A stretch of 64,000 nt of DNA. Source: Cepaea hortensis. Its lineage: Eukaryota > Mollusca > Gastropoda > Stylommatophora > Helicidae. A program made the position numbers and the translations under genes. The notes under the pieces were generated by a model. The model saw only the letters and a program-made list of their open reading frames with translations. It searched no databases and was not told the DNA's origin. Where the stretch lies: positions 80,278,459 to 80,342,458 of the forward strand of contig OY992889.1 in the NCBI GenBank assembly GCA_963921405.1, read 5' to 3'. Within the stretch, counting starts at the first letter, position 1. Every line of letters starts with the position of its first letter. Below are positions 57,101 to 59,381 of the stretch, one piece after another.

Positions 57101-57539
57101 CAAATGCCCGCAGAAGTCGGATGTGTCAGCCTAACGGCGCAATAACGCAGCTCTGCTGTAAACAGGCACAACGCAATCACGTCCGGAAAAAAACAAACTC
57201 CGGATGAACGCAGAAGAAGAAGAAGATCTCTAAAAGTAAAGTATGTTTGTGAGGAGCATGGTTGCCTGTGCCTCTTGAATTAACACAGGATGATGATGAT
57301 TAATTTTAAGCATTTATTTAATAACGATTTTTACTTCTTATCCCTGCATTCTCTAGGGCACAATTCTGGACCGAATAGACTACAACATTGACAATGCAGC
57401 CACTCACACTGAAAAAGGGCTGGCCCAGCTGCAAGCAGCGGAGAAATACCAGAAAAAGAACCGCAAGATGATGTGTATATTAATACTGGCTGCTGTGATA
57501 ATTGTTCTTCTAATTATTCTCATAGCTGTTAAAAGCTAG
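15036..57539 (+). CDS. STX16: Syntaxin-16, complete coding region in eight exons
   Basis: Syntaxin-16 is a Qa-SNARE of the trans-Golgi network. It pairs with Vti1a, syntaxin-6 and VAMP4 for endosome-to-TGN fusion. Coding exons: 15036-15116, 27158-27252, 35333-35385, 43435-43541, 46348-46510, 49070-49182, 53920-54063, 57357-57539. All junctions are GT..AG and the phases agree, giving 312 codons (the human protein is about 325). Residues 1-27 form the N-peptide (ATRSLTEVFILMRNN), the Vps45-binding region in this family. A DDR..L segment and LPPEW follow, then the Habc domain (about 75-170), the SNARE motif (about 220-285) with zero-layer Gln252 at the end of exon 7, a basic KKNRK, and a C-terminal membrane anchor (290-310). 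The first ATG in exon 1 matches the family start. An extra small alternative exon between exons 1 and 2, as in vertebrates, cannot be excluded. The introns hold nearly all the mobile DNA in the window. Confidence 0.93.
15415..15535 (+). repeat. Dispersed repeat, inverse partner at 25640-25765
   Basis: The block from 'atgctggcactgttccg' to 'acacagcagaatgtt' is the reverse complement, with small changes, of about 25640-25765. I do not recognise the family. Confidence 0.7.
15611..15810 (-). mobile_element. LINE A-type 3'-end fragment with (CAT)n/(GAT)n tail
   Basis: After a CATCAT tract (15611-15652), the plus strand reads 'gtgcaatgccgataagcgtgg' and onward, parallel to the LINE A 3' end at 31283. 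The fragment is minus-oriented. It abuts the RNase H fragment at about 15808. Confidence 0.65.
15808..16495 (-). mobile_element. LINE R-like RNase H relic, minus strand
   Basis: The minus frame encodes IEQRLLIRLFQGLVLSPIQY, then RLERVQNEAMRIILGCTKD, KSWMGRAEDVVRQLCSL and EVLIYTDGSVV (start of RNase H). This is clearly parallel to LINE R copy 2 but more diverged. The 312-codon frame here is an accident: its N-terminal residues come from the adjacent satellite and its C terminus from the neighbouring LINE fragment. Confidence 0.8.
16632..16878 (-). mobile_element. SINE-3 copy, minus strand, with 15-bp TSD
   Basis: It is flanked by ttcatatttgggcat at 16617-16631 and 16879-16893. On the minus strand it starts 'cggtctccctggccgagga' and ends 'ggaaacgcgggggg' plus an A run. 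The full plus copy is at 37285-37538. Confidence 0.9.
17058..17304 (+). mobile_element. SINE-1 copy with TSD, inside the satellite
   Basis: Flanked by ataagtag at 17050-17057 and 17305-17312. The head is 'gtctccgtggcgaagg', with a B-box-like 'gttcgaaacac' at about 17109, the core 'agcaatggcaaactactgaa' and the tail 'gatgtgcaaattatttt' plus A-rich. Confidence 0.85.
17645..20779 (-). CDS. LINE B endonuclease/reverse transcriptase polyprotein, intact
   Basis: The ORF of about 1,040 residues copies the element's RNA into the genome by target-primed reverse transcription. An APE-type endonuclease comes first (LQETRL near 40, TAYAPT near 112, GDFNARVG near 149, LDFIITR near 225, DTDHSLVV near 245). 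RT follows: SGKAPGKDGIP near 488, FIDLTKAFD near 618, GVKQGCVLAPTLFGIYF near 680 and LLFADDAAV near 739. The C terminus is a CX2CX12HX4H zinc finger (CTHCERTFTAQIGLISH). The frame opens upstream of 20779 (codons LRLATWNVRT), where the first codon listed is GTG; the first ATG is at 20770 and falls after the conserved TWNVRT, so the true start or initiation mode is unclear. The clade (RTE-like or relative) is inference. Confidence 0.93.
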   Translation of the reverse strand: MRTMCPGFSTDLTNIDDVRKTAVIDAELNRLNIDIAGLQETRLAEEGSLRENNYTFFWKGKGQAEKRQHGVGFAVKNSLLGMIEIPAGGNERLLSLRLATSCGFATIITAYAPTLDSSDDVKDLFYEELDSVIKAVPKSDYIYMLGDFNARVGKDSSSWPVCLGKYNIGRMNENGQRLLEHCTSNDLCITNSFFKTKEMHKVTWKHPRSGHWHQLDFIITRRQHLNHISLTRSYHSADCDTDHSLVVARVRLRPKRIYTAKHKSSPRINIINTHDPEKCFQFQQQLEDAFTDTPENCTVNDKWNKLKETLCKTAVKVYGTVDHKRQDWFAANSETLQPLIDKKKKALLRNKERPTRNTLSELRQARKDVQKAARQCANDYWIKLCESIQIASDKGDIRSMYEGIKKACGPVIKRSAPLKTLTGEVITDKKQQMDRWVEHYLELYSSETKIADIALNAIEALPTLDHLDTLPTITEVKCAINELASGKAPGKDGIPIEVIRSGQDTLTIQIHQLIELCWREGQVPQDFKDSSIITLYKNKGDRSDCNNYRGISLLCIVGKVFARIVLRRLQVLGDQVYPESQCGFRQNRSTTDMIFSLRQMQEKCREQNQPLFIAFIDLTKAFDLVSREGLFKALKKIGCPPTLLSIVESFHTGMKGIIKFDGATSEEFEIKSGVKQGCVLAPTLFGIYFSLLLKYAFRDQDGGIYIHSRSDGGLYNAQRLKAKTKIRRVLIRELLFADDAAVTTHSEEELQCLLSAFSNACSEFGLTISKKKTQIMSQGAHGVPSIFIDDAELEIVDHFTYLGSVVNSKLSLDQEINIRIGKAATTMNRLRKRVWENRKLTAKTKVLVYQACVLSTLLYGSETWTTYSHQENNLNSFHMRCLRRILGIKWQDKITNTEVLERSGCVTVYSMLSLRRLRWIGHLRRMDDGRIPKDIFFGELQMGKRSQGRPLLRYKDVCKRDMIDTGIDNAHWEQVAAERVAWRANIRNGIKSKEKIIAEKSHTKRLRRKMVHDGGNDHVFTCTHCERTFTAQIGLISHTRYRHS
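20780..21552 (-). promoter_or_regulatory. LINE B 5' leader / internal promoter region
   Basis: This is GC-richer than its surroundings. The 21110-21330 part recurs at 63580-63795 in a deletion derivative, which supports it being a true element end. No ATG in frame with the ORF is seen upstream. Confidence 0.6.
21553..22150 (+). repeat. 36-bp satellite, right part
   Basis: Units such as 'ggacatttgatgataagt' plus 'ggacaatcgacatccttt' repeat about 16 times. The six or so central units (21700-21900) are almost identical, and the edges are diverged. The 36-bp period keeps frames open on both strands (12-residue repeats), which explains the long frames here. Confidence 0.95.
22165..22690 (+). mobile_element. 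LINE R-like relic, plus strand
   Basis: Stop-containing frames still read MRVILGCTKNTPIICMR, YLRVAADRDPG and RRGRSWMAQAE, then an RNase H start IVIYGDGTMVRNRRSGWGF. Asp in the first RNase H motif is kept in another context, but the element is dead. It lies at the right end of the satellite. Confidence 0.75.
22700..23320 (-). mobile_element. LINE RT C-terminal fragment, minus strand
   Basis: The minus frame 23220-22849 reads HSMKISTSKTEVMTI, VKSFKYLGSIISSNG and LYNTIFLPTLCYQCHTW. Further up, LLFADDQALIAKSEAEL is visible near 23270. It is truncated on both sides. Confidence 0.8.
23330..24312 (+). repeat. GAAT/GGAT microsatellite with a higher-order linker
   Basis: Runs of (GAAT)n with scattered GGAT alternate with about seven copies of a linker reading 'gatagacacgttactatctg', then 'aatgttgttggatagacatt' and 'ttattatctgatgaatg'. 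The SIIHSFIHSF-type minus frames are by-products. Confidence 0.95.
24335..24573 (-). mobile_element. SINE-2 copy, minus strand
   Basis: The reverse strand gives 'gtctccgtggcgaagtgatc', a B-box-like 'gggttcgattcc', 'agctacggagttcgtac' and 'gaaagagactcagccatgtg'. It has short flanking cccctgt at 24328-24334 and 24574-24580. This is the best-kept tRNA-like head of the family. Confidence 0.85.
24741..24824 (+). repeat. (GAA)28 microsatellite
   Basis: Twenty-eight uninterrupted GAA triplets in syntaxin-16 intron 1. The poly-Glu and poly-Phe frames on the two strands are artefacts. Confidence 0.97.
25010..25210 (+). mobile_element. SINE-1 copy, diverged
   Basis: It shows 'cacagctgcagccgatttt', 'tttagtaagcaatgtcaaac', 'caacagccaaaaagtgctga' and 'cgtgcaattaacaaattatt', in SINE-1 order. 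Confidence 0.65.
25370..25551 (+). mobile_element. LINE C 3' end with expanded (GAT)n tail
   Basis: 'ggaggaatatcatcagcaga' to 'cgcctacgccagctggcatg' matches the 3' end of the LINE C copies (compare 7361-7450). It continues into about 21 GAT triplets at 25487-25551. Confidence 0.85.
25640..25765 (-). repeat. Dispersed repeat, inverse partner of 15415-15535
   Basis: See 15415. The two copies are in opposite orientation within the same intron, about 10 kb apart. Confidence 0.7.
25990..27000 (+). repeat. 44-bp tandem array, about 23 units
   Basis: The unit is 'ggataaatcaaacctatgca' plus 'cgggtagatttacctcattt' plus 'cctt'. One unit is short (about 26150). Within each unit aaatcaaacc can pair with gggtagattt around a tatgcac loop. 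It ends about 160 bp before syntaxin-16 exon 2. Confidence 0.95.
27158..27252 (+). CDS. STX16: Syntaxin-16 coding exon 2
   Basis: Acceptor gtcttcag, donor gtaagt at 27253. It encodes TSDDRTSLMSSANMDPELG and ends LLPPE plus two bases of the Trp codon. It follows a 44-bp tandem array by about 160 bases and is followed at once by a GT-rich tract. Confidence 0.88.
27290..28020 (+). repeat. GT/GGGT-rich low-complexity tract
   Basis: About 730 bases of TGTGTGGGTGGGGGA-type sequence on the + strand, starting about 40 bases inside intron 2. Dense runs of three or more G suggest G-quadruplex potential. Long frames on both strands (Gly/Trp/Cys or Pro/His/Thr rich) are low-complexity artefacts. Confidence 0.9.
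28075..28216 (+). mobile_element. Retroposon 3' end with AATAAAG and (GATTT)n tail, copy 1
   Basis: 'aagggccgaatgtaaggcgg' through 'cgcccaatttgtgaccctaa', followed by taaagttgatttgatttg. A second copy is at 29500-29632. It is probably the 3' end of an unidentified LINE or SINE. Confidence 0.7.
28640..28860 (-). mobile_element. SINE-4 copy, minus strand
   Basis: The minus-strand order is a tRNA-like head, 'ttgacctatcgtccttgac', 'aaattacaagtacctctt' and 'tgttaatagggaaagttaat'. Sister copies are at 28960, 36200 and 61680. Confidence 0.7.
28960..29190 (+). mobile_element. SINE-4 copy, plus strand
   Basis: The tRNA-like head has a B box 'gggttcaacccc' (about 29010), then 'tttctcgtccttgacgac', 'cctgtgaagtcggagtgggt' and 'ctggtaatagggaaagctaa'. 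Confidence 0.75.
29337..30008 (-). mobile_element. LINE C 3' part, minus strand, left of the piggyBac-like MITE
   Basis: The minus frame 29918-29343 reads VLLYGSESWNVNEQIKKKLEATEMWFLRRM, with a 140-bp foreign retroposon (29500-29632) in the middle, then REMMLDGLRRWHGGIS and ASWQGT. The tail is (CAT)n on the plus strand at 29333-29345. The LINE sequence resumes at 30697. Confidence 0.85.
29500..29632 (+). mobile_element. Retroposon 3' end with AATAAAG and (CGTT)n tail, copy 2
   Basis: It shares 'gaaagggccgaatttaagac', 'gggcctgcgtgcccaatttg' and 'aaaataaagtt' with 28075-28216 but carries a (CGTT)5 tail. It is inserted in LINE C. Confidence 0.75.
30009..30692. mobile_element. piggyBac-like MITE (684 bp) with TTAA duplication
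   Basis: The ends are CCCTTTACAGGGCA on the left and TGCCCTGTAAAGGG on the right. They are flanked by TTAA at 30005-30008 and 30693-30696, the hallmark of piggyBac transposition. No transposase-like frame is seen. An empty paralogue of the insertion site (ttattctgctcttaatct) lies at about 36538-36556. Confidence 0.9.
30916..31095 (+). repeat. Tandem duplication, unit about 89 bp
   Basis: The block from 'gctgtagctgctttgggatt' to 'gaagctgattattctt' occurs twice in succession with one or two base changes. Confidence 0.85.
31145..31217 (+). tRNA. tRNA-Gly/Asp-like sequence, probably a SINE head or pseudogene
   Basis: The A-box-like 'tagtggttagtat', an anticodon loop reading ctgccac (GCC, Gly) and the B box 'gggttcaattccc' are well placed for a tRNA. 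The 5' acceptor strand (aacatag) does not pair with the 3' side (gtcagga), so a functional tRNA is unlikely. Confidence 0.35.
31262..34560 (-). mobile_element. LINE A, nearly intact copy
   Basis: It lies on the minus strand: a leader of up to 400 bases (34560-34160), a coding frame from the ATG at 34159 to the stop at 31277, and a (TGAT)n tail at 31262-31275. The coding frame is continuous except for one in-frame TGA at 33547-33545. I could not find a TSD, so the 5' boundary is approximate. Confidence 0.88.
31277..34159 (-). pseudogene. LINE A endonuclease/RT polyprotein with a single in-frame stop
   Basis: Residues 1-204 are an APE-type endonuclease (LGTWNVRTLNNDGKL, MCETRW, IIGDFNAKVG). 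After the TGA the same frame goes on with NQIDYILISRR and DCYSDHRLL, which complete the endonuclease active site. RT follows: AGKAPGADNITTEM, LCFIDYTKAFDRV, GVRQGCVMSPDLFSLY, RYADDTVLI and FNYLGTVITSDGR. The C-terminal part is ESxETRKRVLRGYIEPVLLYGCETWT, KFFGHVMRRNG and GRPRGKYLDGL. The segment between 33545 and 33394 has no further stop and 34159 and 33394 are in register (765 bases). The stop is probably an Arg CGA changed to TGA at a CpG. Confidence 0.9.
34560..34990. other. Intron 2, no feature seen
   Basis: AT-rich DNA with a purine-rich stretch at 34745-34910. No motif-bearing frame. Confidence 0.5.
35007..35247 (+). mobile_element. SINE-1 copy just upstream of exon 3
   Basis: Flanking catgata occurs at 34992-34998 and 35248-35254. 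The head is 'ctccgtggcaaaggggttac', the core 'agcaatggcaagctac' and the tail 'ggatatgcaactaactttta'. It ends about 85 bases before the exon 3 acceptor. Confidence 0.85.
35333..35385 (+). CDS. STX16: Syntaxin-16 coding exon 3 (53 bp micro-exon)
   Basis: Acceptor gtatttcag, donor gtaagt at 35386. It completes Trp59 and encodes IDKLTEIQFEFTKLKEK, the start of the Habc region. The frame is kept on both sides. Confidence 0.9.
35715..36600 (-). mobile_element. LINE C 3' part, minus strand, split by a SINE-4
   Basis: The minus frames read LWTARITINKSMKKANESRTLHRTIRKRQTAFCGQIMRS and RWANIVTWRNIISRVDP, the usual LINE C C-terminal region. The (CAT)n tail is at 35719-35735. It is interrupted at about 36190-36470 by SINE-4 and resumes to about 36600 ('ttattctgctcttaatcttt'). 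Confidence 0.8.
36190..36470 (-). mobile_element. SINE-4 copy, minus strand
   Basis: It contains 'attagctttccctattaaca', 'cctactccgatttcagagg', 'cttgtaatttacatcccaaa' and the B-box complement 'ggggttgaacccc' near 36390. Confidence 0.8.
36933..37086. mobile_element. Foldback MITE with 55-bp arms
   Basis: The arm 36935-36990 is complementary to 37031-37085 almost throughout (aatattgccggtccaagt / acttggactggcaatatt), with a 40-base loop. The minus-strand paralogue at about 56385-56425 shows the flanks (gacaatgaaat / ctaaaacctgtg) joined without the hairpin, so this is an insertion. Confidence 0.8.
37285..37537 (+). mobile_element. SINE-3, full copy with poly-A tail and TSD
   Basis: It is flanked by agtccctg at 37277-37284 and 37538-37545. 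The head is 'gccggcttcctggccgaggg' with a B-box-like 'ggttcgagtcgcg' at 37373, the body ends 'aaacaggatggaaacgcg' and is followed by about 15 A. The poly-A tail suggests mobilisation by a poly-A-recognising LINE, unlike the other SINEs. Confidence 0.9.
37850..38220 (+). repeat. About 40-bp tandem repeat, interrupted
   Basis: Units of 'gtttgtcctctgatgtttaa' plus 'catatctgagatt' occur at 37852-37965 and 38140-38215. The piece between (37966-38139) is different. Confidence 0.75.
38240..38890. other. Intron 3, no clear feature
   Basis: Short frames without motifs. A faint C2H2-like 'CPKTFRTHISLINHSS' reading near 38820-38870 resembles the zinc finger end of LINE B, so this may be a decayed LINE 3' end. 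Confidence 0.4.
38898..38930 (+). repeat. Poly-G tract
   Basis: About 30 G with one C and one T at the edges. It is next to a tRNA-like SINE head. Confidence 0.9.
38930..39301 (+). mobile_element. SINE-5, tRNA-derived, split at its 3' end by an LTR element
   Basis: The head 'gtctcgaggtatggtgtcc' and B box 'gggttcaagccc' (about 38980) are tRNA-like. The body carries 'ttcacgtggaattctagta' and 'tagcctaacggcgctgcc'. The sequence continues on the other side of the LTR element at 43172. Confidence 0.65.
39302..39736 (-). repeat. 3' LTR of the non-autonomous element
   Basis: 435 bp, TG..CA ends with TGCCA inverted termini. On the minus strand it includes a TATATAAATA-like AT-rich block near its end (39330-39360). 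Confidence 0.9.
39737..42731 (-). other. Interior of the LTR element, non-coding
   Basis: AT-rich throughout. Short minus frames (40000-40242, 40274-40642, 41149-41394) have no recognisable domain. Confidence 0.7.
42732..43166 (-). repeat. 5' LTR of the non-autonomous element
   Basis: Same length and ends as the partner at 39302. Differences are mostly transitions. Confidence 0.9.
43435..43541 (+). CDS. STX16: Syntaxin-16 coding exon 4
   Basis: Acceptor tttctctag, donor gtttga at 43542 (weak after +2). It encodes KELSSLHDRHLNRPTMDD and ends EIRTQQITQ, almost the family consensus. It ends in phase 0. Confidence 0.92.
43657..43939 (+). mobile_element. LINE A 5'-truncated copy with TSD
   Basis: Flanked by actctgata at 43648-43656 and 43940-43948. 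It matches the last 280 bp of LINE A (FGHVMRRNGLEN, then KYLDGLATLHGRDRNTELIHDSGDRVKWR) with a few indels and ends in (TGAT)n. Confidence 0.9.
44040..44390 (-). mobile_element. Possible LINE 3'-end fragment
   Basis: The plus strand 'tcttctctttggccttcctcttcc' region and 'catttcaagtgaccaaaata' look like the complement of GRPKR..FGH motifs. No clean frame remains. Confidence 0.35.
44537..44672 (+). repeat. 68-bp tandem duplication inside LINE R copy 2
   Basis: The 'gagagatgataccccaagcc' to 'cgtcaacagagagaa' block is present twice, joined by a T-rich 'ctttttttg'. It shifts the frame and creates the stop near 44608. Confidence 0.9.
44605..45960 (+). pseudogene. LINE R pol C-terminal part: thumb plus RNase H, long open frame
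   Basis: 451 codons are open. NRENKLKYLGITFDRSLSFKDHV opens the post-RT region, followed by RIQNEAMRVILGCTRDTPVVCMRY and KSWMAQAEDTIRQVCP. An RNase H domain follows: DVIIYTDGSVLRGRRSAWGF with the first Asp, LRMEVEAVSAAF with the Glu, HIVIVTDSESML with the second Asp, and FSPGHAGVLGNEQADRLA with the final His/Asp. All four acidic positions look present. The upstream part (44418-44608) is cut from it by a 68-bp tandem duplication. It has no start of its own. Confidence 0.85.
46348..46510 (+). CDS. STX16: Syntaxin-16 coding exon 5
   Basis: Acceptor cttttacag, donor gtgagt at 46511. It encodes VFSHCQRLVQQIN and ends SQSAYLR, the Habc helices, in phase 1. Confidence 0.92.
46787..48176 (+). mobile_element. 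Chimeric LINE R insertion, copy 3 (1.39 kb) with TSD
   Basis: Flanked by an exact 12-bp duplication (atattttctcaa) at 46775-46786 and 48177-48188. The right part (about 47316-48176) is LINE R from 'gatacgatcagacaggtgtg' to the (AATC)n tail. The left part (46787-47315) is unrelated sequence, including an antisense scrap of SINE-2 at 46965-47010. The RNase H frame has stops at 47546 and 47978. Confidence 0.85.
48193..48656. mobile_element. mariner-type MITE (464 bp), TA-flanked
   Basis: The ends are CGAGGGGACTTCAAATGAAA and the complement of CGAGGGGGCTTCAAATTAAA. They are flanked by TA at 48191-48192 and 48657-48658. The CGAGGGG terminus is known from the rosa/mori-like mariner groups. No transposase frame. 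Confidence 0.85.
49070..49182 (+). CDS. STX16: Syntaxin-16 coding exon 6
   Basis: Acceptor ttttactctaag, donor gtatga at 49183. It encodes KIKSREERSQQYFGTH and ends IMHDK, the linker between Habc and SNARE. Confidence 0.9.
49430..49605 (-). mobile_element. SINE-1 copy, minus strand
   Basis: 'cagtcaaccccagcatttt', 'gtgatctcttggcaactttac', 'tcagtagtttgccactgctc' and 'gcctatagctgtgttttgaa' are the SINE-1 blocks in reverse. Confidence 0.8.
49606..50165. other. Intron 6, probable LINE scrap, no clear feature
   Basis: Around 49850-50060 a broken plus frame reads FGHVNRYECLEKIIMAGCETEERKTSI, resembling the 'FGHVMRR' LINE C-terminal region, so a decayed LINE end is likely. Confidence 0.45.
50170..50419 (+). 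mobile_element. SINE-1 copy, A-tailed
   Basis: The head is 'tctctgtggtgaaggtgtta', with a B-box-like 'gcattcgaaacac', the core 'agcaatgacaatctaatg', 'atgtcctgtaaggatatgca' and then a 10-A run. The foldback retroposon inserted at its end. Confidence 0.85.
50432..50909 (-). mobile_element. Composite foldback retroposon ('HP element'), copy 2, with TSD
   Basis: Flanked by acaagagaatat at 50420-50431 and 50910-50921. Positions 50432-50560 and 50620-50748 are 129-base inverted arms with about two mismatches and a 59-base loop. The remainder (50749-50909) is the fixed end, reading 'aaacaaccacataatcaa'. The minus-strand frame 50771-50538 repeats the one at 10079-10321. Confidence 0.9.
51090..51550 (-). 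mobile_element. LINE A-related 3' relic, minus strand
   Basis: After a CAT tract it parallels the LINE A 3' end ('gggcagtcatgacttgctat', 'ggtatttgtctctgtcttctc'). The minus frame 51626-51402 reads LTPKCYTELKLFYTCETLTISKEAEKHLITVEICLLSTMQRI. Dead. Confidence 0.75.
51701..51940 (+). mobile_element. SINE-1 copy with imperfect TSD
   Basis: Flanks tagtccagtatga (51688-51700) and tagtccattatga (51941-51953) differ at one base. All SINE-1 blocks are present. Confidence 0.85.
51954..53400. other. Intron 6, unrecognised region
   Basis: It is less AT-rich than the neighbouring introns toward 53000. On the minus strand a stretch near 52990-52860 reads HKKPEATDDDFTYVTLANVKFKPQSIILEIENW, which looks protein-like but which I cannot place. 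No LTR or TIR found. Confidence 0.4.
53403..53498. repeat. Three perfect hairpins in a row
   Basis: Stem 1: GAGCTCACTTCC (53403-53414) with 53424-53435, 9-base loop. Stem 2: GTGGAAAGC (53453-53461) with 53466-53474, 4-base loop. Stem 3: GTGTTC (53481-53486) with 53493-53498, 6-base loop. Function unknown. Confidence 0.75.
53920..54063 (+). CDS. STX16: Syntaxin-16 coding exon 7 (SNARE motif, N half)
   Basis: Acceptor acatccag, donor gtgtgg at 54064. 48 codons, starting GFTTVQMQIVEDN and ending DMASMIVDQ. The last residue is the zero-layer glutamine of the Qa-SNARE helix. Confidence 0.93.
54170..55012 (+). repeat. TTAG-based degenerate tandem tract
   Basis: Mixtures of TTAG, TTAGT and TTAGG with a superimposed longer unit ('gttatattagttagtcaatt', 'tgttaggttagttagttcg') repeated about six times at 54540-54960. 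It lies in intron 7, about 110 bp after exon 7. Confidence 0.9.
55100..55290 (+). mobile_element. LINE 3'-end fragment
   Basis: 'acagagatgaatggtatgag' and 'gagttgggcgagtgcctgtg' are of the type seen at LINE C-terminal ends (EEWYEAAARD..). No further support. Confidence 0.4.
55296..55510 (+). repeat. Dispersed repeat, partner at 62450-62650
   Basis: 'gtatagattagttggcactt', 'tttactttccaggaaattt' and 'ggggattcagacacatcacc' correspond in order to 62490-62640. It is probably a SINE in which the last block is the B-box side. Confidence 0.6.
55855..56070 (-). mobile_element. SINE-2 copy, minus strand
   Basis: In reverse it shows 'gtctccgtggtcatgtgatt', 'agctacgaagttcatgct' and 'ggaaagagactgagccatat'. 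It is diverged from 24335-24573. Confidence 0.75.
56330..56480 (-). repeat. Dispersed repeat, empty-site paralogue of the 36933 hairpin
   Basis: The complement reads 'ggagtctgttgacaatgaaa' followed by 'tacctaaaacctgtgcagg', i.e. the flanks of 36933-37086 without the hairpin. Confidence 0.65.
56740..57300 (+). mobile_element. LINE C 3' relic, with inserted small retroposon
   Basis: 'cgtgacaactggaaatatca' to 'gatctgtggagagacataag' matches the LINE C 3' end (compare 7290-7440). A (GAT)n-like tail lies at 57290-57300. The retroposon at 57078-57221 splits it. Confidence 0.7.
57078..57221 (+). mobile_element. Small GAA-tailed retroposon, copy 2 (about 144 bp) with TSD
   Basis: Flanked by agatctctaaaag at 57065-57077 and 57222-57234. 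It ends in GAAGAAGAAGA. It contains 'gcagaagtcggatgtgtcag' and 'cctaacggcgcaataacgca', then a ccgga..tccgg stem. Copy 1 is at 2431-2546. It ends about 120 bp before syntaxin-16 exon 8. Confidence 0.8.
57357..57539 (+). CDS. STX16: Syntaxin-16 coding exon 8 (SNARE C half, membrane anchor, stop)
   Basis: Acceptor cattctctag. 60 codons plus TAG, starting GTILDRIDYNID, then a juxtamembrane KKNRK, then about 21 hydrophobic residues and a two-residue lumenal tail after AV. Confidence 0.95.
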   Translation, partial: GTILDRIDYNIDNAATHTEKGLAQLQAAEKYQKKNRKMMCILILAAVIIVLLIILIAVKS

Positions 57540-57640
57540 CGCCATTAGTCTGTGTCTTCAGCTCTGTAAAATATTTATTATTTAATGACAAAGTTATATA
57601 CTGGGTGCTTGGCTAATAAAATTGCTGCACTCTCCACAAA
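57540..57640 (+). terminator. STX16: Syntaxin-16 3' UTR with polyadenylation signal
   Basis: AATAAA lies at 57615-57620, 76 bases after the stop. This gives a short 3' UTR with cleavage expected near 57635. Confidence 0.7.
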
Positions 57641-57709
57641 TAGTAATTTCAATTCCTGTTTCATTGAAATCACAGACTGGGATTTCTCATCACTATTGGT
57701 TTTTCCTGC

Positions 57710-58060
57710 TGTATCAATCATCATCATCCTGTGCCATGCCAATAGGTGTGGGCAGTCATGGTTTGCAATCTCATACAATCACCAGAGTCCTGGGTCAGGT
57801 CTGTGTACTTGTTCTGATAATGCTATGTGGTCAAGCCTGCAAAGTATTTATCTCTTTGTCTTCCCCTACCTCTTTTCACATCAGGTTTGCCGGTTGTCAC
57901 TAAGTGTTTTTTCATAACGTGCTCAACAAATCTTGACTGCATATCTCTAATTTCTGTAATCAGTTTACTATTTTTACGTTGTTCTTTTCTTTCATTTGTT
58001 TTTTCTGTCCTTTTCGTCTTCCATATTTTATTTTCAAGCATGGTGTATGTACCAAAATGT
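57710..58060 (-). mobile_element. LINE A-related 3' relic, minus strand
   Basis: It starts after 'tcaatcatcatcatcctg' and parallels 31283-31560. The minus frame reads LITEIRDMQSRFVEHVMKKH and RGRGRQRDKYFAGLTT. It begins shortly after the syntaxin-16 polyadenylation site. Confidence 0.75.
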
Positions 58061-58459
58061 TTTGAGTAGAAATTTCCCCCAAAAAAGTGGGTAGTACCGC
58101 TCCATGCTGATGGTAACAGGTTTATGGGGATAGTGAAGTATTGAATTTGTAGTAAACTCATTACAAAGAAAGAGGCATGTGAATGTATGGAGTTACTAGA
58201 AAGGAGGCTTGAGAGGCAAAGAGGCAACAGTCAAAATAGTTTGGGAACCAGTGGTTTTGAGTGTGTCTTTCTTATATCTTTGCAAGATCACAGCTTGTTG
58301 TATTTGTTTGGCTCTTTTTCCATTATCAAATTCTGCTGCAATATATAATTTTCAGTTTTTGTTTAGGACTGAAAAGTTTCTCTTCATGGACTGTTTTCTT
58401 TCAGCTGTTTTTGTGTCCGGACAATGTCTGTATCAGTGATGTCATGAGTTGTAATCTTT

Positions 58460-59260
58460 CAGATATGTCATTGTCTTCATGAATTGTTATCTTTCAGATG
58501 TGTAATTGTCTTCATGAATTGTTATCTTTAAGATGTGTAATTGTCTTCATGAATTGTTATCTTCCAGATGTGTCATTGTCTTCATGAATTGTTATCTTTC
58601 ATATGTGTAATTGTCTTCATGAATTGTTATCTTTAAGATGTGACAGTGTCTTCATGAATTGTTATCTTTCAGATGTATTAGTGTCTTCTCTAATTGTTAA
58701 CTTTCAGACATAGTATCTTCATGAATTATTATCTTTCAGATGTATTAGTACCTTCACAAATTGTTAACTTTCAGACATATTAGTATCTTCATGAATTGTT
58801 ATCTTTCAGATGTTTTAGTGTCTTCATGGATTGTAATCTTTCAGATAAAGACATTGGTATTCATGCACTGTAACTTTTGGTTGTATCAGTGTCTTCATGT
58901 GCTGTTTTCCCCCAGCTGTTTCAGTGTCTGGACTGTTATCTTTCATCTTTATCAATGACTTCATGAATTTTTATCTGTCATCTGTATCATTGTCTTCATG
59001 GATCATTATCTTTCAGATAAGGACATTTGTCTTCATGGGCCAACTTTTGGTTGTATTAGTATCTTCATAGACTGTTCTCTTTCAACTGTTTTAGTGTCAA
59101 CATGATCAGTATCTTCATGGATTTTTATCTTTACACTATCAATGCCTTCATGGATTTTTATCTTTACACTATTGCCATCTTCATTCATTTTTATCTTTAC
59201 ACTGTCAGTTTCTTCATGGACTTTTATCTTTACATGGTAGCATTCGAAATGTTTTTTGTT
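58460..59260 (+). repeat. About 35-bp tandem array ('tcttcatgaattgttatctt' type)
   Basis: More than twenty degenerate units built on 'tcttcatgaattgttatctt' plus 'tcagatgtgt'. The array resumes in the same sense at 60110-60240. Confidence 0.9.
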
Positions 59261-59381
59261 GTTGTGTCGTGGCGACTGTGGTGAAATGCATTTTCTGAAT
59301 ATGGCAGACAGCCGTATTTCCATCATTCTGGGTGGCTGCTTTATGCACAAATATGTGTGTATTCTGCTTGACTTTGTTGCA

